Program-made: the position numbers and the translations under genes | Notes under the pieces: model-generated | Databases searched by the model: none | What the model was told of the DNA's origin: nothing | What the model saw: only the letters and a program-made list of their open reading frames with translations | Source: Mageeibacillus sp. UBA5436 | Lineage (GTDB): Bacteria > Bacillota > Clostridia > Saccharofermentanales > DTU023 | DNA length: 30,814 nt | Direction: 5' to 3' | NCBI GenBank assembly: GCA_002427545.1 | Contig: DIRM01000023.1 | Span: forward strand, 1 to 30,814 | Shown: one piece after another, positions 1 to 8,362 of the stretch | Layout of the letters: each line of letters opens with the position of its first letter | How positions within the stretch are numbered: the first letter of the stretch is position 1

Positions 1-48
1 TAATTTAACTTGTCAATCATCGAAATTAATGATTTTATATTGTTTAAA

Positions 49-843
49 TCAATTATCTAAAAATTCTAGCCAATCTTCTTTCGTAAAATCAATATTTTTG
101 ACTAGATCTGGTCTTTTACTTATTGTTTCACGCATACAGCTTTGTTTACGAAAACTATCAATATTGGCTTGATGGCCAGATAATAGAACTTTCGGAACTT
201 CGAGGCCATGCCATTCTGCTGGCCTGGTATATTGTACTTCTTCTAAAAAGCCTTGCGCATGCGAATCATTTAAAAAAGCTTCTTCATTTGGTAAAACATC
301 AGGTATTATTCTAGCAATGGCATCAATCATAACAATGACAGCTGATTCTCCGCCAGTCAAAACAAAATCTCCTAAAGATATTTCTTCAGGTTCTAAAATA
401 TCAATAATTCGTTGATCAATTCCTTCATAATGGCCACATAAAAAAACAAGATGCTCATTTTCTGCCATTTTCATGGCTTTGTTTTGATTAAAAATTTTAC
501 CTTTTGGAGATAAAAAATAGATTTTGTCTTTTGAAACAGAATTTCTAATCTCATGCCATTTTTCTAAATTTAGGTCTGAAGGCAAATTATCAATAAACTC
601 ATTCGGATCAGATATATATAAACTCAGCCAAGTTTTGATAATCGGTTCTAGCATCATTAACATACCAGTTCCACCACCATAAACAGCATCATCAACTTGT
701 CCATGCTTATTGATTGCAAAATCCCGAATATCGCGACAATCTAATTCAATCAATCCTTTTTCTATCGCATTACCGACAACGCTATAAGAAAGGCCTTGTT
801 TTATTTGTTCTGGAAATAAAGTTAAAATTGAAATTTTAGTCAT
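49..843 (-). CDS. trmD: tRNA (guanine-N1-)-methyltransferase TrmD
   Basis: SPOUT-class enzyme that methylates G37 (N1) of tRNAs next to the anticodon, using S-adenosylmethionine, and so prevents +1 frameshifting. Visible motifs are VYGGGTGML (residues 54-62), the trefoil-knot segment LCGHYEGID (135-143) and SLGDFVLTGGE (156-166). They match the SAM-binding deep knot of the family. The length of 264 residues is close to the roughly 250 usual for TrmD; the segment around residues 75-100 is a little longer than in E. coli. The open frame can be extended by two codons to a TTG at 849, but ATG at 843 gives the typical N terminus MTKISILTLFP, so I chose it; neither has a strong Shine-Dalgarno. It is the last visible gene of the rpsP-khpA-rimM-trmD series, 30 bases after rimM. 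Identification is secure. Confidence 0.97.
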   Translation of the reverse strand: MTKISILTLFPEQIKQGLSYSVVGNAIEKGLIELDCRDIRDFAINKHGQVDDAVYGGGTGMLMMLEPIIKTWLSLYISDPNEFIDNLPSDLNLEKWHEIRNSVSKDKIYFLSPKGKIFNQNKAMKMAENEHLVFLCGHYEGIDQRIIDILEPEEISLGDFVLTGGESAVIVMIDAIARIIPDVLPNEEAFLNDSHAQGFLEEVQYTRPAEWHGLEVPKVLLSGHQANIDSFRKQSCMRETISKRPDLVKNIDFTKEDWLEFLDN

Positions 844-873
844 TTTCAAGCCAATAATTAATAAATTGAAAAT

Positions 874-1407
874 TTAACGATATATTTCATAAAGTCCGTC
901 AGGCAAAATAATATCCACTCTTTGATTTTCCAAGTCAATATTTTGCACTATTGATTTGAGATTGGGATAAAGCAAATCTTTCTTACCATCCATATGCACA
1001 ATAATAATATCTGAAGAATAGGCACTCTGTATGTGACTGATTTTTCCAAGCAAGCCTTTTTCTTGATCATAAACGGAACAACCAATTAAATCAGCTATAA
1101 AAAAACTGTTTTCTTTTAAGCTGATGGCATCTTCTCTTTTAACACTAATATAAAGGCCACGTAGATCTTCTGCTTGATTACGATCTGTTATATCAGCAAA
1201 ACGCAAGGATACTTCTTGATTAACAATATGACAAGAGGCAATGTTTTTTTCAAATAACAAATCACCTTTTTCATTCTCAAGAAAACATGCTTTTAATTGA
1301 TTAAATCGCTTAGGGTCATCGGTTAAAGGAATAACTTTAATTTCTCCTCTTAAACCTTTGGCTTTACCTAAGCGACCTATTACAAATTTTTCAGTTAATT
1401 GGCTCAT
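874..1407 (-). CDS. rimM: 16S rRNA processing protein RimM
   Basis: Ribosome maturation factor that assists assembly of the 30S head and binds ribosomal protein uS19. The N-terminal half begins with FVIGRLGKAKGLRGEIKV, the conserved RimM signature, followed by a beta-barrel domain. The C-terminal part (about 95-177) carries the PRC-barrel pattern with LIGCSVYDQ and ends in a DILPDGLYEI motif typical of the family. The length of 177 residues is normal. Its ATG at 1405-1407 overlaps the stop of the upstream khpA gene in an ATGA arrangement, which suggests translational coupling. The partner genes rpsP, khpA and trmD are the usual RimM neighbours in Bacillota. Confidence 0.96.
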   Translation of the reverse strand: MSQLTEKFVIGRLGKAKGLRGEIKVIPLTDDPKRFNQLKACFLENEKGDLLFEKNIASCHIVNQEVSLRFADITDRNQAEDLRGLYISVKREDAISLKENSFFIADLIGCSVYDQEKGLLGKISHIQSAYSSDIIIVHMDGKKDLLYPNLKSIVQNIDLENQRVDIILPDGLYEIYR

Positions 1408-1643
1408 TCTTCAGGATCAATAATATCAACAATGGCTCGCTGATTTGATAATTTTGCTTTAGCTTTAATAATAGAACGAATTGCCTGCGCTCTACGTCCG
1501 CGACGACCGATAACTTTACCCATATCGTCAGGATTAACTCTTAACTCTAAAACAACAGTATTGCCACGATCTAATTCATCAATCTTAATATCTTCAGGAT
1601 AATCTACTATGGGTTCTACCAGAGCTTTTAAAAGATCCACCAT
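1404..1643 (-). CDS. khpA: KH-domain RNA-binding protein KhpA (YlqC family)
   Basis: Small (79 residues) single KH-domain protein. The RNA-binding GXXG loop is visible as GRRG inside GKVIGRRGRRAQAIR (about residues 42-56), preceded by a beta strand and followed by the alpha helix expected of a type II KH fold. In Gram-positive bacteria the family (YlqC/KhpA) pairs with KhpB/Jag as a global RNA chaperone that affects cell elongation; khpB is not in this window. It sits between rpsP (3-base gap) and rimM (4-base overlap), exactly the Bacillota order, so co-translation is likely. The additional ylqD found here in B. subtilis is absent. Confidence 0.94.
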   Translation of the reverse strand: MVDLLKALVEPIVDYPEDIKIDELDRGNTVVLELRVNPDDMGKVIGRRGRRAQAIRSIIKAKAKLSNQRAIVDIIDPEE

Positions 1644-1646
1644 GAA

Positions 1647-1916
1647 TTATTCACCTACATTTTCTGTTTCTTCTGCATTAGCTTTATATTTTTTGATTAA
1701 AGCCTTTACGGTATCTGTCGGTTGAGCGCCATTTTTAATCCATTGTTCAGCTTTATCAACATCAATACGAATGTCTTTTGGTTCAGCTAAAGGATTATAG
1801 AAACCAATTTCTTCGATAAATTTACCATCTCTTGGTGCTCTTGAATCAGCTACAACAATACGATAACTAGGTTGTTTTTTTGCTCCGACACGTTTTAAAC
1901 GAATTTTTACTGCCAT
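1647..1916 (-). CDS. rpsP: 30S ribosomal protein bS16
   Basis: The 89-residue product starts MAVKIRLKRVGAKKQPSYRI and continues with VADSRAPRDGKFIEEIGFYNP, the hallmark of bS16. This protein binds 16S rRNA early in 30S assembly. The C terminus is a short charged tail (KYKANAEETENVGE). A strong Shine-Dalgarno (GGAGGA, about 1924-1929 on the minus strand) lies 7 bases before the ATG at 1916, as expected for a highly expressed ribosomal gene. It is preceded by ffh (36-base gap) and followed by khpA after 3 bases. Confidence 0.98.
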   Translation of the reverse strand: MAVKIRLKRVGAKKQPSYRIVVADSRAPRDGKFIEEIGFYNPLAEPKDIRIDVDKAEQWIKNGAQPTDTVKALIKKYKANAEETENVGE

Positions 1917-1952
1917 TATATTTCCTCCATTATTGCAATTAAAAATTTATGA

Positions 1953-3305
1953 TCAGAATGGGAGATTGCCACTGCCAAATTGTTGCATTAGGCGGCGTTG
2001 TTTGCCTCTACCCATTCGATTAAACTGTTTCATCATTTTTTGCATTTCATTGAATTGCTTAATTAATAAATTGACTTCTTGAACCGTGGTACCACTACCC
2101 TGTGCAATCCTTTTGCGGCGACTGGCATCAAGAATCTTATGATTTTCTCTTTCTTTTTTAGTCATTGATTTAATAATTGCGGCTGTTCTAGCCATGCGCT
2201 TATCATCGATTGCTGAGGGGTCAACTTTACCACCAAGACCAGGCATCATGCCTAAAATATCTTGCATCGAGCCCATCTTATCCATTTGCTCAAATTGTTG
2301 AAGCATATCATCAAGCGTAAAGCGATTTTTACGCATTCTTTCATAAGCTTCTAAAGCCTCTTTTTCATCTACCGCAGCAGAAGCTTTTTCAATTAGGGTT
2401 AAAACATCACCCATGCCAAGAATACGAGAGGCCATTCGATCTGGATGAAATTCCTCTAAGGCATCAATTTTTTCACCTGTTGCAATATATTTAATTGGCT
2501 TACCTGTAATACGGCGAATAGAAAGTGCTGCACCACCACGTGCATCACCATCCATTTTTGTCATTATAAAGCCATCAATACCAATTTCTTTTTCAAATTC
2601 TAAAGCAATGTTAACGGCTTCCTGGCCAATCATAGCATCGACTATTAATAATCTTTCGGTAGGCTTAACCACATCATTAATTTGATGTAATTCTTCCATC
2701 AAATCACTATCTACCGTCATACGACCAGCTGTATCAACAATTAAAACATCACAAAGCAAATACTTGCTTCTTTCAACTGCTTCATTTGCAATTTTGGCTG
2801 CTGATTTTTCTGTTTGATTAAGATAGCATGGCACATCAATTTGCTCTGCCAAAACCGCCAATTGTTCTTGAGCTGCGGGTCTATGAACGTCTACTGAAGT
2901 CAATAAAGGTTTTTTACCTGATTTTTTAAGAACTCGCGCTAATTTAGCTGCCGTTGTTGTTTTACCAGAACCTTGTAAACCATAGAGCATAATAACCGTA
3001 AAACCATCTGGTGAAATATTAATTTTACTATTTTCCGAACCAAGAATATCAATTAATGATTCATGCACTACTTTTACAACTTGTTGACCTGGTGTCAGAC
3101 TATCTAGTACATGTTCGCCTTTAACTTTAACTGAAATTTCATCAATTAATTCTTTAACAACCTTGAAATGAACATCAGCTTCCAATAAGGCAAGTTTAAT
3201 TTCACGCATCATTTGTTTAATGTCTTTTTCAGTGACACGTGTTTTTCCTTGCATACCATCTGTAATGGATTTTAATTTTTCACTTAAACTTCCAAATAAG
3301 GCCAT
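1953..3305 (-). CDS. ffh: Signal recognition particle GTPase Ffh (SRP54)
   Basis: Protein subunit of the signal recognition particle, which binds signal sequences emerging from the ribosome and docks on FtsY. The N domain (about 1-95) is followed by a GTPase domain with P-loop GLQGSGKTT (109-117), DTAGRM, TKMDGDARGG and GEKIDALEEFHPDR. The methionine-rich M domain (about 300-450) contains GSMQDILGMMPGLGG and a basic helix RMGRGKQRRLMQQF for 4.5S/scRNA binding. The length of 450 is typical. The start at 3305 has AAGGAAA nearby as Shine-Dalgarno. It follows ylxM by 36 bases, with which it is normally co-transcribed. The SRP RNA gene is not in this window. Confidence 0.98.
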   Translation of the reverse strand: MALFGSLSEKLKSITDGMQGKTRVTEKDIKQMMREIKLALLEADVHFKVVKELIDEISVKVKGEHVLDSLTPGQQVVKVVHESLIDILGSENSKINISPDGFTVIMLYGLQGSGKTTTAAKLARVLKKSGKKPLLTSVDVHRPAAQEQLAVLAEQIDVPCYLNQTEKSAAKIANEAVERSKYLLCDVLIVDTAGRMTVDSDLMEELHQINDVVKPTERLLIVDAMIGQEAVNIALEFEKEIGIDGFIMTKMDGDARGGAALSIRRITGKPIKYIATGEKIDALEEFHPDRMASRILGMGDVLTLIEKASAAVDEKEALEAYERMRKNRFTLDDMLQQFEQMDKMGSMQDILGMMPGLGGKVDPSAIDDKRMARTAAIIKSMTKKERENHKILDASRRKRIAQGSGTTVQEVNLLIKQFNEMQKMMKQFNRMGRGKQRRLMQQFGSGNLPF

Positions 3306-3341
3306 GTGTTTCCTTTCAATTAGTCCTAAAAATTTATTAGA

Positions 3342-3683
3342 TTATAAGATAATCTTCTGTAATTCCAATAAATCTTGCTTAAGTTTCTCCGAATTGTTTT
3401 GTTCTTCATCTTCTAATAAAGAATCAATTTTTCTTTTAAGCAATATATCTCTATGAGCAGCCCCAATTTTCTCTTCATATTCTTCAAGTTGTTCTATACC
3501 GCGTTGCATATTTTCATGCACTGCCTGTCGAGTGATTGATAATAAATCTGCAATTTCAGATAAGGACATGTCTTCTTCATAAGATAGACGTAGAATCTCT
3601 TGTTTTCGTTCTGTCAATAAGCTGCCATAATAATCAAGCAATAGACAAATTCGATTATGTTTTTGCACTTGTTTTTTATTCAT
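3342..3683 (-). CDS. ylxM: YlxM-family helix-turn-helix protein (SRP-associated)
   Basis: Small (113 residues) protein with a sigma-70 region-4-like helix-turn-helix: RLSYEEDMSLSEIADLLSIT followed by RQAVHENMQRGIEQL (about residues 34-70), then a charged helical C terminus. The YlxM family lies between ftsY and ffh throughout Bacillota; in Streptococcus it has been linked to SRP assembly and GTPase stimulation, so a role beside Ffh/FtsY is more likely than classical transcription control. The frame can begin one codon earlier at GTG 3686, but ATG 3683 gives MNKKQVQKHNR. No convincing Shine-Dalgarno precedes either start, and a possible promoter lies only about 10 bases upstream (see findings). 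Confidence 0.92.
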   Translation of the reverse strand: MNKKQVQKHNRICLLLDYYGSLLTERKQEILRLSYEEDMSLSEIADLLSITRQAVHENMQRGIEQLEEYEEKIGAAHRDILLKRKIDSLLEDEEQNNSEKLKQDLLELQKIIL

Positions 3684-3692
3684 CACTTGTCT

Positions 3693-3720
3693 ACTTTATC
3701 AAAAAATAAAATCCTGTCAA
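3693..3720 (-). promoter_or_regulatory. Possible promoter for ylxM-ffh-rpsP-khpA-rimM-trmD
   Basis: On the minus strand a perfect -35 box TTGACA (plus 3715-3720) is followed after 16 bases by TAAAGT (plus 3693-3698), which matches four of six positions of TATAAT. Transcription would begin at or just before the ylxM ATG at 3683. The -35 box lies inside the 3' arm of the hairpin that seems to terminate ftsY, so the two signals share sequence. This is a pattern match only. Confidence 0.35.
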
Positions 3721-3737
3721 GCTAAAACACTTGACAG
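3701..3737 (-). terminator. Intrinsic terminator candidate downstream of ftsY
   Basis: An 8-bp perfect inverted repeat (ctgtcaag 3714-3721 and cttgacag 3730-3737, 8-base loop) is followed, in minus-strand reading, by GA-TTTT-A-TTTTTT (3701-3713). It lies in the 108-base gap between ftsY and ylxM and would separate rnc-smc-ftsY from ylxM-ffh-rpsP. The two-base offset of the U-tract and the modest stem make it moderately strong. Confidence 0.55.
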
Positions 3738-3791
3738 ATGATATTTTTTTCATCATTTATCATTTTAATGACATATATGCTTATTAAAAAA

Positions 3792-4724
3792 TTATTTAGC
3801 TTTTAAAGATTCTGGATCAGGTAATAAGGAATCAACAAAAATTTCTGTATTAAAATCTTGTAAATCTTCAACTTGTTCGCCAAGGCCAGCCATTCTAATT
3901 GGTATGCCAGTCTCTTTAACAACTGCCAAAGCTACTCCACCCTTTGCATTGCCATCCAATTTTGTCATAATCAAGCCACTTACATCTGTCGCTTTTGAAA
4001 ACTCTTGAGCCTGCACAATAGCATTTTGACCAGTTGTCGCATCAATTACCAATAAAGTTTCGAGATTTGCCTCAGGTGCTTCTCTACTTATTATTCTTTT
4101 AATTTTAGCTAATTCAGCCATTAAATTCTGTTTGGTATGTAAACGTCCAGCTGTATCTATGATCAGAAGATCTGTTTTCCTTGCTTTTGCTGCATCGATG
4201 GCATCAAAGACAACGGCTGACGGATCCGAACCAATTTGATGTGAGATAACAGCTGTATTTGTTCTTTGTCCCCAAATTTCGATTTGTTCAATTGCAGCTG
4301 CTCTAAAAGTATCGGCTGCCGCTAATAAAACGCGCTTGCCTTGCTTTTGATAAAGGCTTGCTAATTTGCCAGATGTTGTTGTTTTCCCTGTTCCATTGAC
4401 ACCAACCATTAAGAATATATTCAATTTATCAGGTTCTAATTTTAGCGGTTTAACATCTTTTAAAATATCAAGCATACCCTCGCGTAAGACTTGAAGTACT
4501 GTTTCAGTGGAAGAATCACCTGTTTTTTTGATATGTTCACGAATACGATCCGTTATTTCCATGGCGCAGTTCATCCCACAATCGGCTTGAACGAGAACCA
4601 TCTCCAATTCATCTAACATATCTTCATCAAAATGGCCTAAATTAGCAGCTATTTTATTAAAACCATCTGCTACAAAGTCACGTGTTTTCTTTAAACCTTG
4701 TTTAAAACGATCAAATACACCCAT
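3792..4724 (-). CDS. ftsY: SRP receptor GTPase FtsY
   Basis: Membrane-associated GTPase that receives the SRP-ribosome complex and hands it to SecYEG. The NG domain is complete: the N-domain helices run to about residue 95, then P-loop GVNGTGKTT (108-116), DTFRAAAIEQ, DTAGRLHTK, TKLDGNAKGG and the closing GLGEQVEDLQDF. At 310 residues it is the short form: the acidic A domain of E. coli FtsY is missing and only a basic amphipathic N-terminal helix (about 1-20, MGVFDRFKQGLKKTRDF) remains, which probably mediates membrane contact. It lies 29 bases after smc, as in B. subtilis. A GGGA Shine-Dalgarno-like stretch precedes the ATG. Confidence 0.97.
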   Translation of the reverse strand: MGVFDRFKQGLKKTRDFVADGFNKIAANLGHFDEDMLDELEMVLVQADCGMNCAMEITDRIREHIKKTGDSSTETVLQVLREGMLDILKDVKPLKLEPDKLNIFLMVGVNGTGKTTTSGKLASLYQKQGKRVLLAAADTFRAAAIEQIEIWGQRTNTAVISHQIGSDPSAVVFDAIDAAKARKTDLLIIDTAGRLHTKQNLMAELAKIKRIISREAPEANLETLLVIDATTGQNAIVQAQEFSKATDVSGLIMTKLDGNAKGGVALAVVKETGIPIRMAGLGEQVEDLQDFNTEIFVDSLLPDPESLKAK

Positions 4725-4753
4725 ATGTCCCTACTTTCTATATTGACAACCCA

Positions 4754-7700
4754 TTATTCGATACCACTTATATTGTCTGCATCGCTCAATTCTAATGATA
4801 ATACTTTTGAAACACCTCGCTCTTTCATCGTAATCCCATACAAGCGATCAGCGGCTTCCATCGTTCCCATTCTATGTGTAACAAGCATAAATTGTGAATA
4901 TTCAGTATAAGAATTTAAATAATCCATAAACCGAATAATATTGCTCTCATCCAAAGCCGATTCTACCTCATCTAGAACACAAAAAGGTGCCGGTCTTAAT
5001 TTAAAAATAGCCAATAAAAGAGCAATGGCAGTTAAAGAACGTTCTCCACCACTCAATAAATTTAAATTTTGCAGACGTTTACCTGGTGGTTGTGCCTTTA
5101 TTTGAATACCAGAATTTAAAGTATCTTCGTCTTCCAAGGATACTTCAGCTTCACCACCGACAAAAAGAGCTGAAAAAACTTCTTTGAAATTTTTATTAAT
5201 TTTATCGAAGTTTTCTTTAAATTGTTCTGACATCGCCTTTTCTAATTCCGTGATAACATCACCTAAATTATTAATTGATTTTTCTATGTCCTGTTTTTGC
5301 ATAGTCATAAAATCAAAGCGTTCGCTTACTTCTTCATATTCTGTTATTGCATTGGGATTGAGATTACCTAAATTTTTAATTTTATTCTTTAAGTTCTTTA
5401 ATTTATCTCTTGAGGCTGTAATATCACTTAAAGGATAATCATCCTGATTAAGTGAAATATAGGTTTTCTCATAATTATCCCAAATATAATTTTTGGAAGA
5501 AAGAATGCTTTGTTCAAGTCTTTCATTTCGATTTTTCAAACGTTCAACTTGTAAATTTAGACTAGCAACTAATTCCGCTTGCTCTTCAGATTTTTTAAAT
5601 AATACTCTCTGCTGTTTTTCATTAGATATTCGTTCATTTTGTTTTAATTCAATATTATTTTTAATAATAGAAATCTTTTTTTCAATTTGTTGATTTTGTT
5701 CTTCACACAATTTTTCTTTTTCCAAAATATCTAATAAAATTTGCTTATTATTTTTAATTTCTTCGGTTAATTCTGTATATCTATTTTTTTGTGAATCTCT
5801 ATCTTTTTCGGCTTGTTCTCTCAAATTAATAAAATTTTGTAAGGTAGCTTCTTTCGTTTTTAAAGCAATATTGCTAGCCATAATTTTTTCTTGTTGTTCT
5901 ATTAATTCTCTATCTAGTTGAGCTTTCTGTTTCAGATTAATTTGAATATTTTTCTCAATTAATTGTATGGTTTCATTTAAATGAGTCGTATTAAAATCTT
6001 CAGTAGAAAGATGGCTTGCCGCATCAGCTTTACGTTTTTCTAATTTTGAAAGCTCCTCTTTCTCTTCCGCAAGGTCTTTTTGTATTGATTTTAATTGTAT
6101 GTCCAATTGCTCAATCTCTTTTTCAAGATAGAATAATTGTTTTTCTTCTCCCAAATATTTTTGTTCATAATCTTTTTGAATTTGGGCTAATCGCATTAAA
6201 TTGTTATTTTCTTTTTCAATTACTATTTTTCTGGAATCTGTTTCAAGCAAAACTCTTTGAATTTCATTTTGATAATATTCAATTTCCCGATTCCTTTTTA
6301 GTAAACCAGTAGATCCTTTTTTAAATTCACCACCTGTCATGGAACCACCCACCTGAACAACATCACCAGCTAAAGTAACAATACGATAACGACGTTTCAG
6401 TTTTTCAGATATTTGTATAGCAGAATTCAAATTTTCTGCGAGGATAACCTTACCTAATAGTTGATTTACTATTTCGATGTAAATCGATTGAAATTCCAGC
6501 TTTTCAGATGCTATTCCTAGGCATCCTGACATCATTTCAATCTGTTGTCGGTCATTTTCTGGTAAAACCCTTCCTTGAATGGCGTCTAAGGGTAAAAATG
6601 TCTCTCTGCCTGATTTTGTCTGTTTTAACCAATCAATGATGCGTGATGCATCCTTTTTGGTTTCAACAACAATATTATTAACGGCAGCACCTAAAGCAAC
6701 TTCGATTGATTTTTCAAACTTTTCTGGTACCTGAATAAGATTGGCCAAGGGGCCATGAATACCTTCAGCAAATTCAGAATTACGATTTGCTTGGTACATA
6801 ATATTTTTGACAGTTTGATGAAAGCCTTCGAGATTTTGTTCCAATTCTTGTAAAGTTTTCAAACGATATTTTAAATTATTAAGTTGATTAAAATGTTCTC
6901 TTTGTTCTACATCAAGTTTACTTAAAAGATCTCTTTTTGTTTCCAGTTCTTCTCTGGCATTTTGTAAATCCTGGCTCGAATTTTGAAATTTTTCTTTTTC
7001 ATTTTTCAAATCAGATCTAGCTTGATTTAATTTGCTTTTAATTTGATTACAAAGTTCAGAATTCTCAACAATTTTCTTTTCTCTTTGTTTAACTTGTTCC
7101 GTTACAAAATAAATTTCTTGCTCAAAATGATTTTTGTTTTTCTCTTGATCAAAAATCGATTGTTTTTTCTCATCTAGCTCAGATTGTAATTTTAACAATT
7201 TTTGTTCAAAATCTTTAATTTTTAAATTTAAAGATTTTAAATTTTCTGATTCTATTTTAAAATTATTTTCCAATTCTAAAATTTCTGATTCAAGGCTAGT
7301 TCTGTCAGATTCTTTACTATTTAAATTCTGATCTAAATACTTAAGAGTAATTAATAATTCCTCTGATTGTTTTTCATCCTTAGAATTTTGTATTTCTAAT
7401 AATCGACAGCGTTCCTTAAGAATCGCATATTGTTCATTATTCTCTGCTAAATTAGCCTGTTCTTCTGTTTGATTAAGACGTAATTGATCAATTTCTGAAT
7501 CAATTGCTTTTATAGTATCATCAAATTCATTGAATTTTGATTTGTAAGTATTGGCTAATTTTATGGCATTTATTAAATCCGATTGTGTTTGATTTTGATT
7601 GATTTGAAGTTGATCTAATTCATCTATATTTCTTGTAACATCATGTAAAATTAAAGCAATATCAATATTTTCCATCTCTTCTTTTAGAGTATGATATTCT

Positions 7701-8338
7701 TTTAGTTTTTTTGCTTGATTTGATAATGGTTTTACTCTCTGTTCCAATTCATTCAGAATGTCATTAATTCGAATTAGATTATTTTCAGTTCGTTCTAATT
7801 TTCTTTCTGTATCTTTTTTACGTAATTTATATTTTACAATACCAGCAGCTTCATCAAAAACTTTACGTCTTTCTTCTGAATTATCACTGAGGATTTGATC
7901 AATTCGGCCTTGACCTATAATTGAATAACCATCACGGCCAATACCTGTATCCAAAAAAAGTTCGCGAATATCTTTAAGACGACATTCTGTTTGATTAATA
8001 TAATATTCACTGTCTCCAGAACGATAATACCGTCTAGTCACCTCAACTGTTTCATATTCAATAGGAATATTTTGATCTGTATTATCAAAAGCAATTGATA
8101 CCTCAGCAAAACCTAATTGCCTTCTCGTCTCTGTACCATTAAATATGACATCCTCCATACGGGAACCACGCAGTGTTTTAGCACTTTGTTCGCCTAGTAC
8201 CCAGCGTATAGCATCTGTAATATTAGATTTACCTGAACCGTTTGGTCCAACAATTGCAGTAATACCCTCATGGAATTCTATAAGAGTTGGATCAGGAAAA
8301 GATTTAAAGCCTTGCATTCGTAAAGATTTTAAGTACAC
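4754..8338 (-). CDS. smc: Chromosome segregation ATPase SMC
   Basis: Structural-maintenance-of-chromosomes ATPase that with ScpA/ScpB organises and segregates the nucleoid. At 1194 residues it is full length. Domains in order: N-terminal ATPase half with Walker A GPNGSGKS (31-38); long coiled coil; hinge (about 500-680, with the glycine-rich GDVVQVGGSMTGGEFKKGSTG at its end); return coiled coil; C-terminal head with signature LSGGERSLTAIALLLAIF and Walker B FCVLDEVESALDESN. The start is GTG at 8338, giving the classic N terminus MYLKSLRMQGFKSF; AAAGGATT precedes it at good spacing. The gap to rnc is 24 bases and to ftsY 29, so rnc-smc-ftsY are very likely one transcript. scpA and scpB are not in the window. 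Confidence 0.98.
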   Translation of the reverse strand: MYLKSLRMQGFKSFPDPTLIEFHEGITAIVGPNGSGKSNITDAIRWVLGEQSAKTLRGSRMEDVIFNGTETRRQLGFAEVSIAFDNTDQNIPIEYETVEVTRRYYRSGDSEYYINQTECRLKDIRELFLDTGIGRDGYSIIGQGRIDQILSDNSEERRKVFDEAAGIVKYKLRKKDTERKLERTENNLIRINDILNELEQRVKPLSNQAKKLKEYHTLKEEMENIDIALILHDVTRNIDELDQLQINQNQTQSDLINAIKLANTYKSKFNEFDDTIKAIDSEIDQLRLNQTEEQANLAENNEQYAILKERCRLLEIQNSKDEKQSEELLITLKYLDQNLNSKESDRTSLESEILELENNFKIESENLKSLNLKIKDFEQKLLKLQSELDEKKQSIFDQEKNKNHFEQEIYFVTEQVKQREKKIVENSELCNQIKSKLNQARSDLKNEKEKFQNSSQDLQNAREELETKRDLLSKLDVEQREHFNQLNNLKYRLKTLQELEQNLEGFHQTVKNIMYQANRNSEFAEGIHGPLANLIQVPEKFEKSIEVALGAAVNNIVVETKKDASRIIDWLKQTKSGRETFLPLDAIQGRVLPENDRQQIEMMSGCLGIASEKLEFQSIYIEIVNQLLGKVILAENLNSAIQISEKLKRRYRIVTLAGDVVQVGGSMTGGEFKKGSTGLLKRNREIEYYQNEIQRVLLETDSRKIVIEKENNNLMRLAQIQKDYEQKYLGEEKQLFYLEKEIEQLDIQLKSIQKDLAEEKEELSKLEKRKADAASHLSTEDFNTTHLNETIQLIEKNIQINLKQKAQLDRELIEQQEKIMASNIALKTKEATLQNFINLREQAEKDRDSQKNRYTELTEEIKNNKQILLDILEKEKLCEEQNQQIEKKISIIKNNIELKQNERISNEKQQRVLFKKSEEQAELVASLNLQVERLKNRNERLEQSILSSKNYIWDNYEKTYISLNQDDYPLSDITASRDKLKNLKNKIKNLGNLNPNAITEYEEVSERFDFMTMQKQDIEKSINNLGDVITELEKAMSEQFKENFDKINKNFKEVFSALFVGGEAEVSLEDEDTLNSGIQIKAQPPGKRLQNLNLLSGGERSLTAIALLLAIFKLRPAPFCVLDEVESALDESNIIRFMDYLNSYTEYSQFMLVTHRMGTMEAADRLYGITMKERGVSKVLSLELSDADNISGIE

Positions 8339-8362
8339 GGTAATCCTTTTATCGCCCTTTGA

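Noticed and set aside
6016..6312. Plus-strand open frames opposite smc (also 5184-5438, 5493-5693, 8145-8414)
   Set aside because: They mirror the coiled-coil coding of SMC on the other strand, have hydrophobic low-complexity products and lack ribosome-binding sites.
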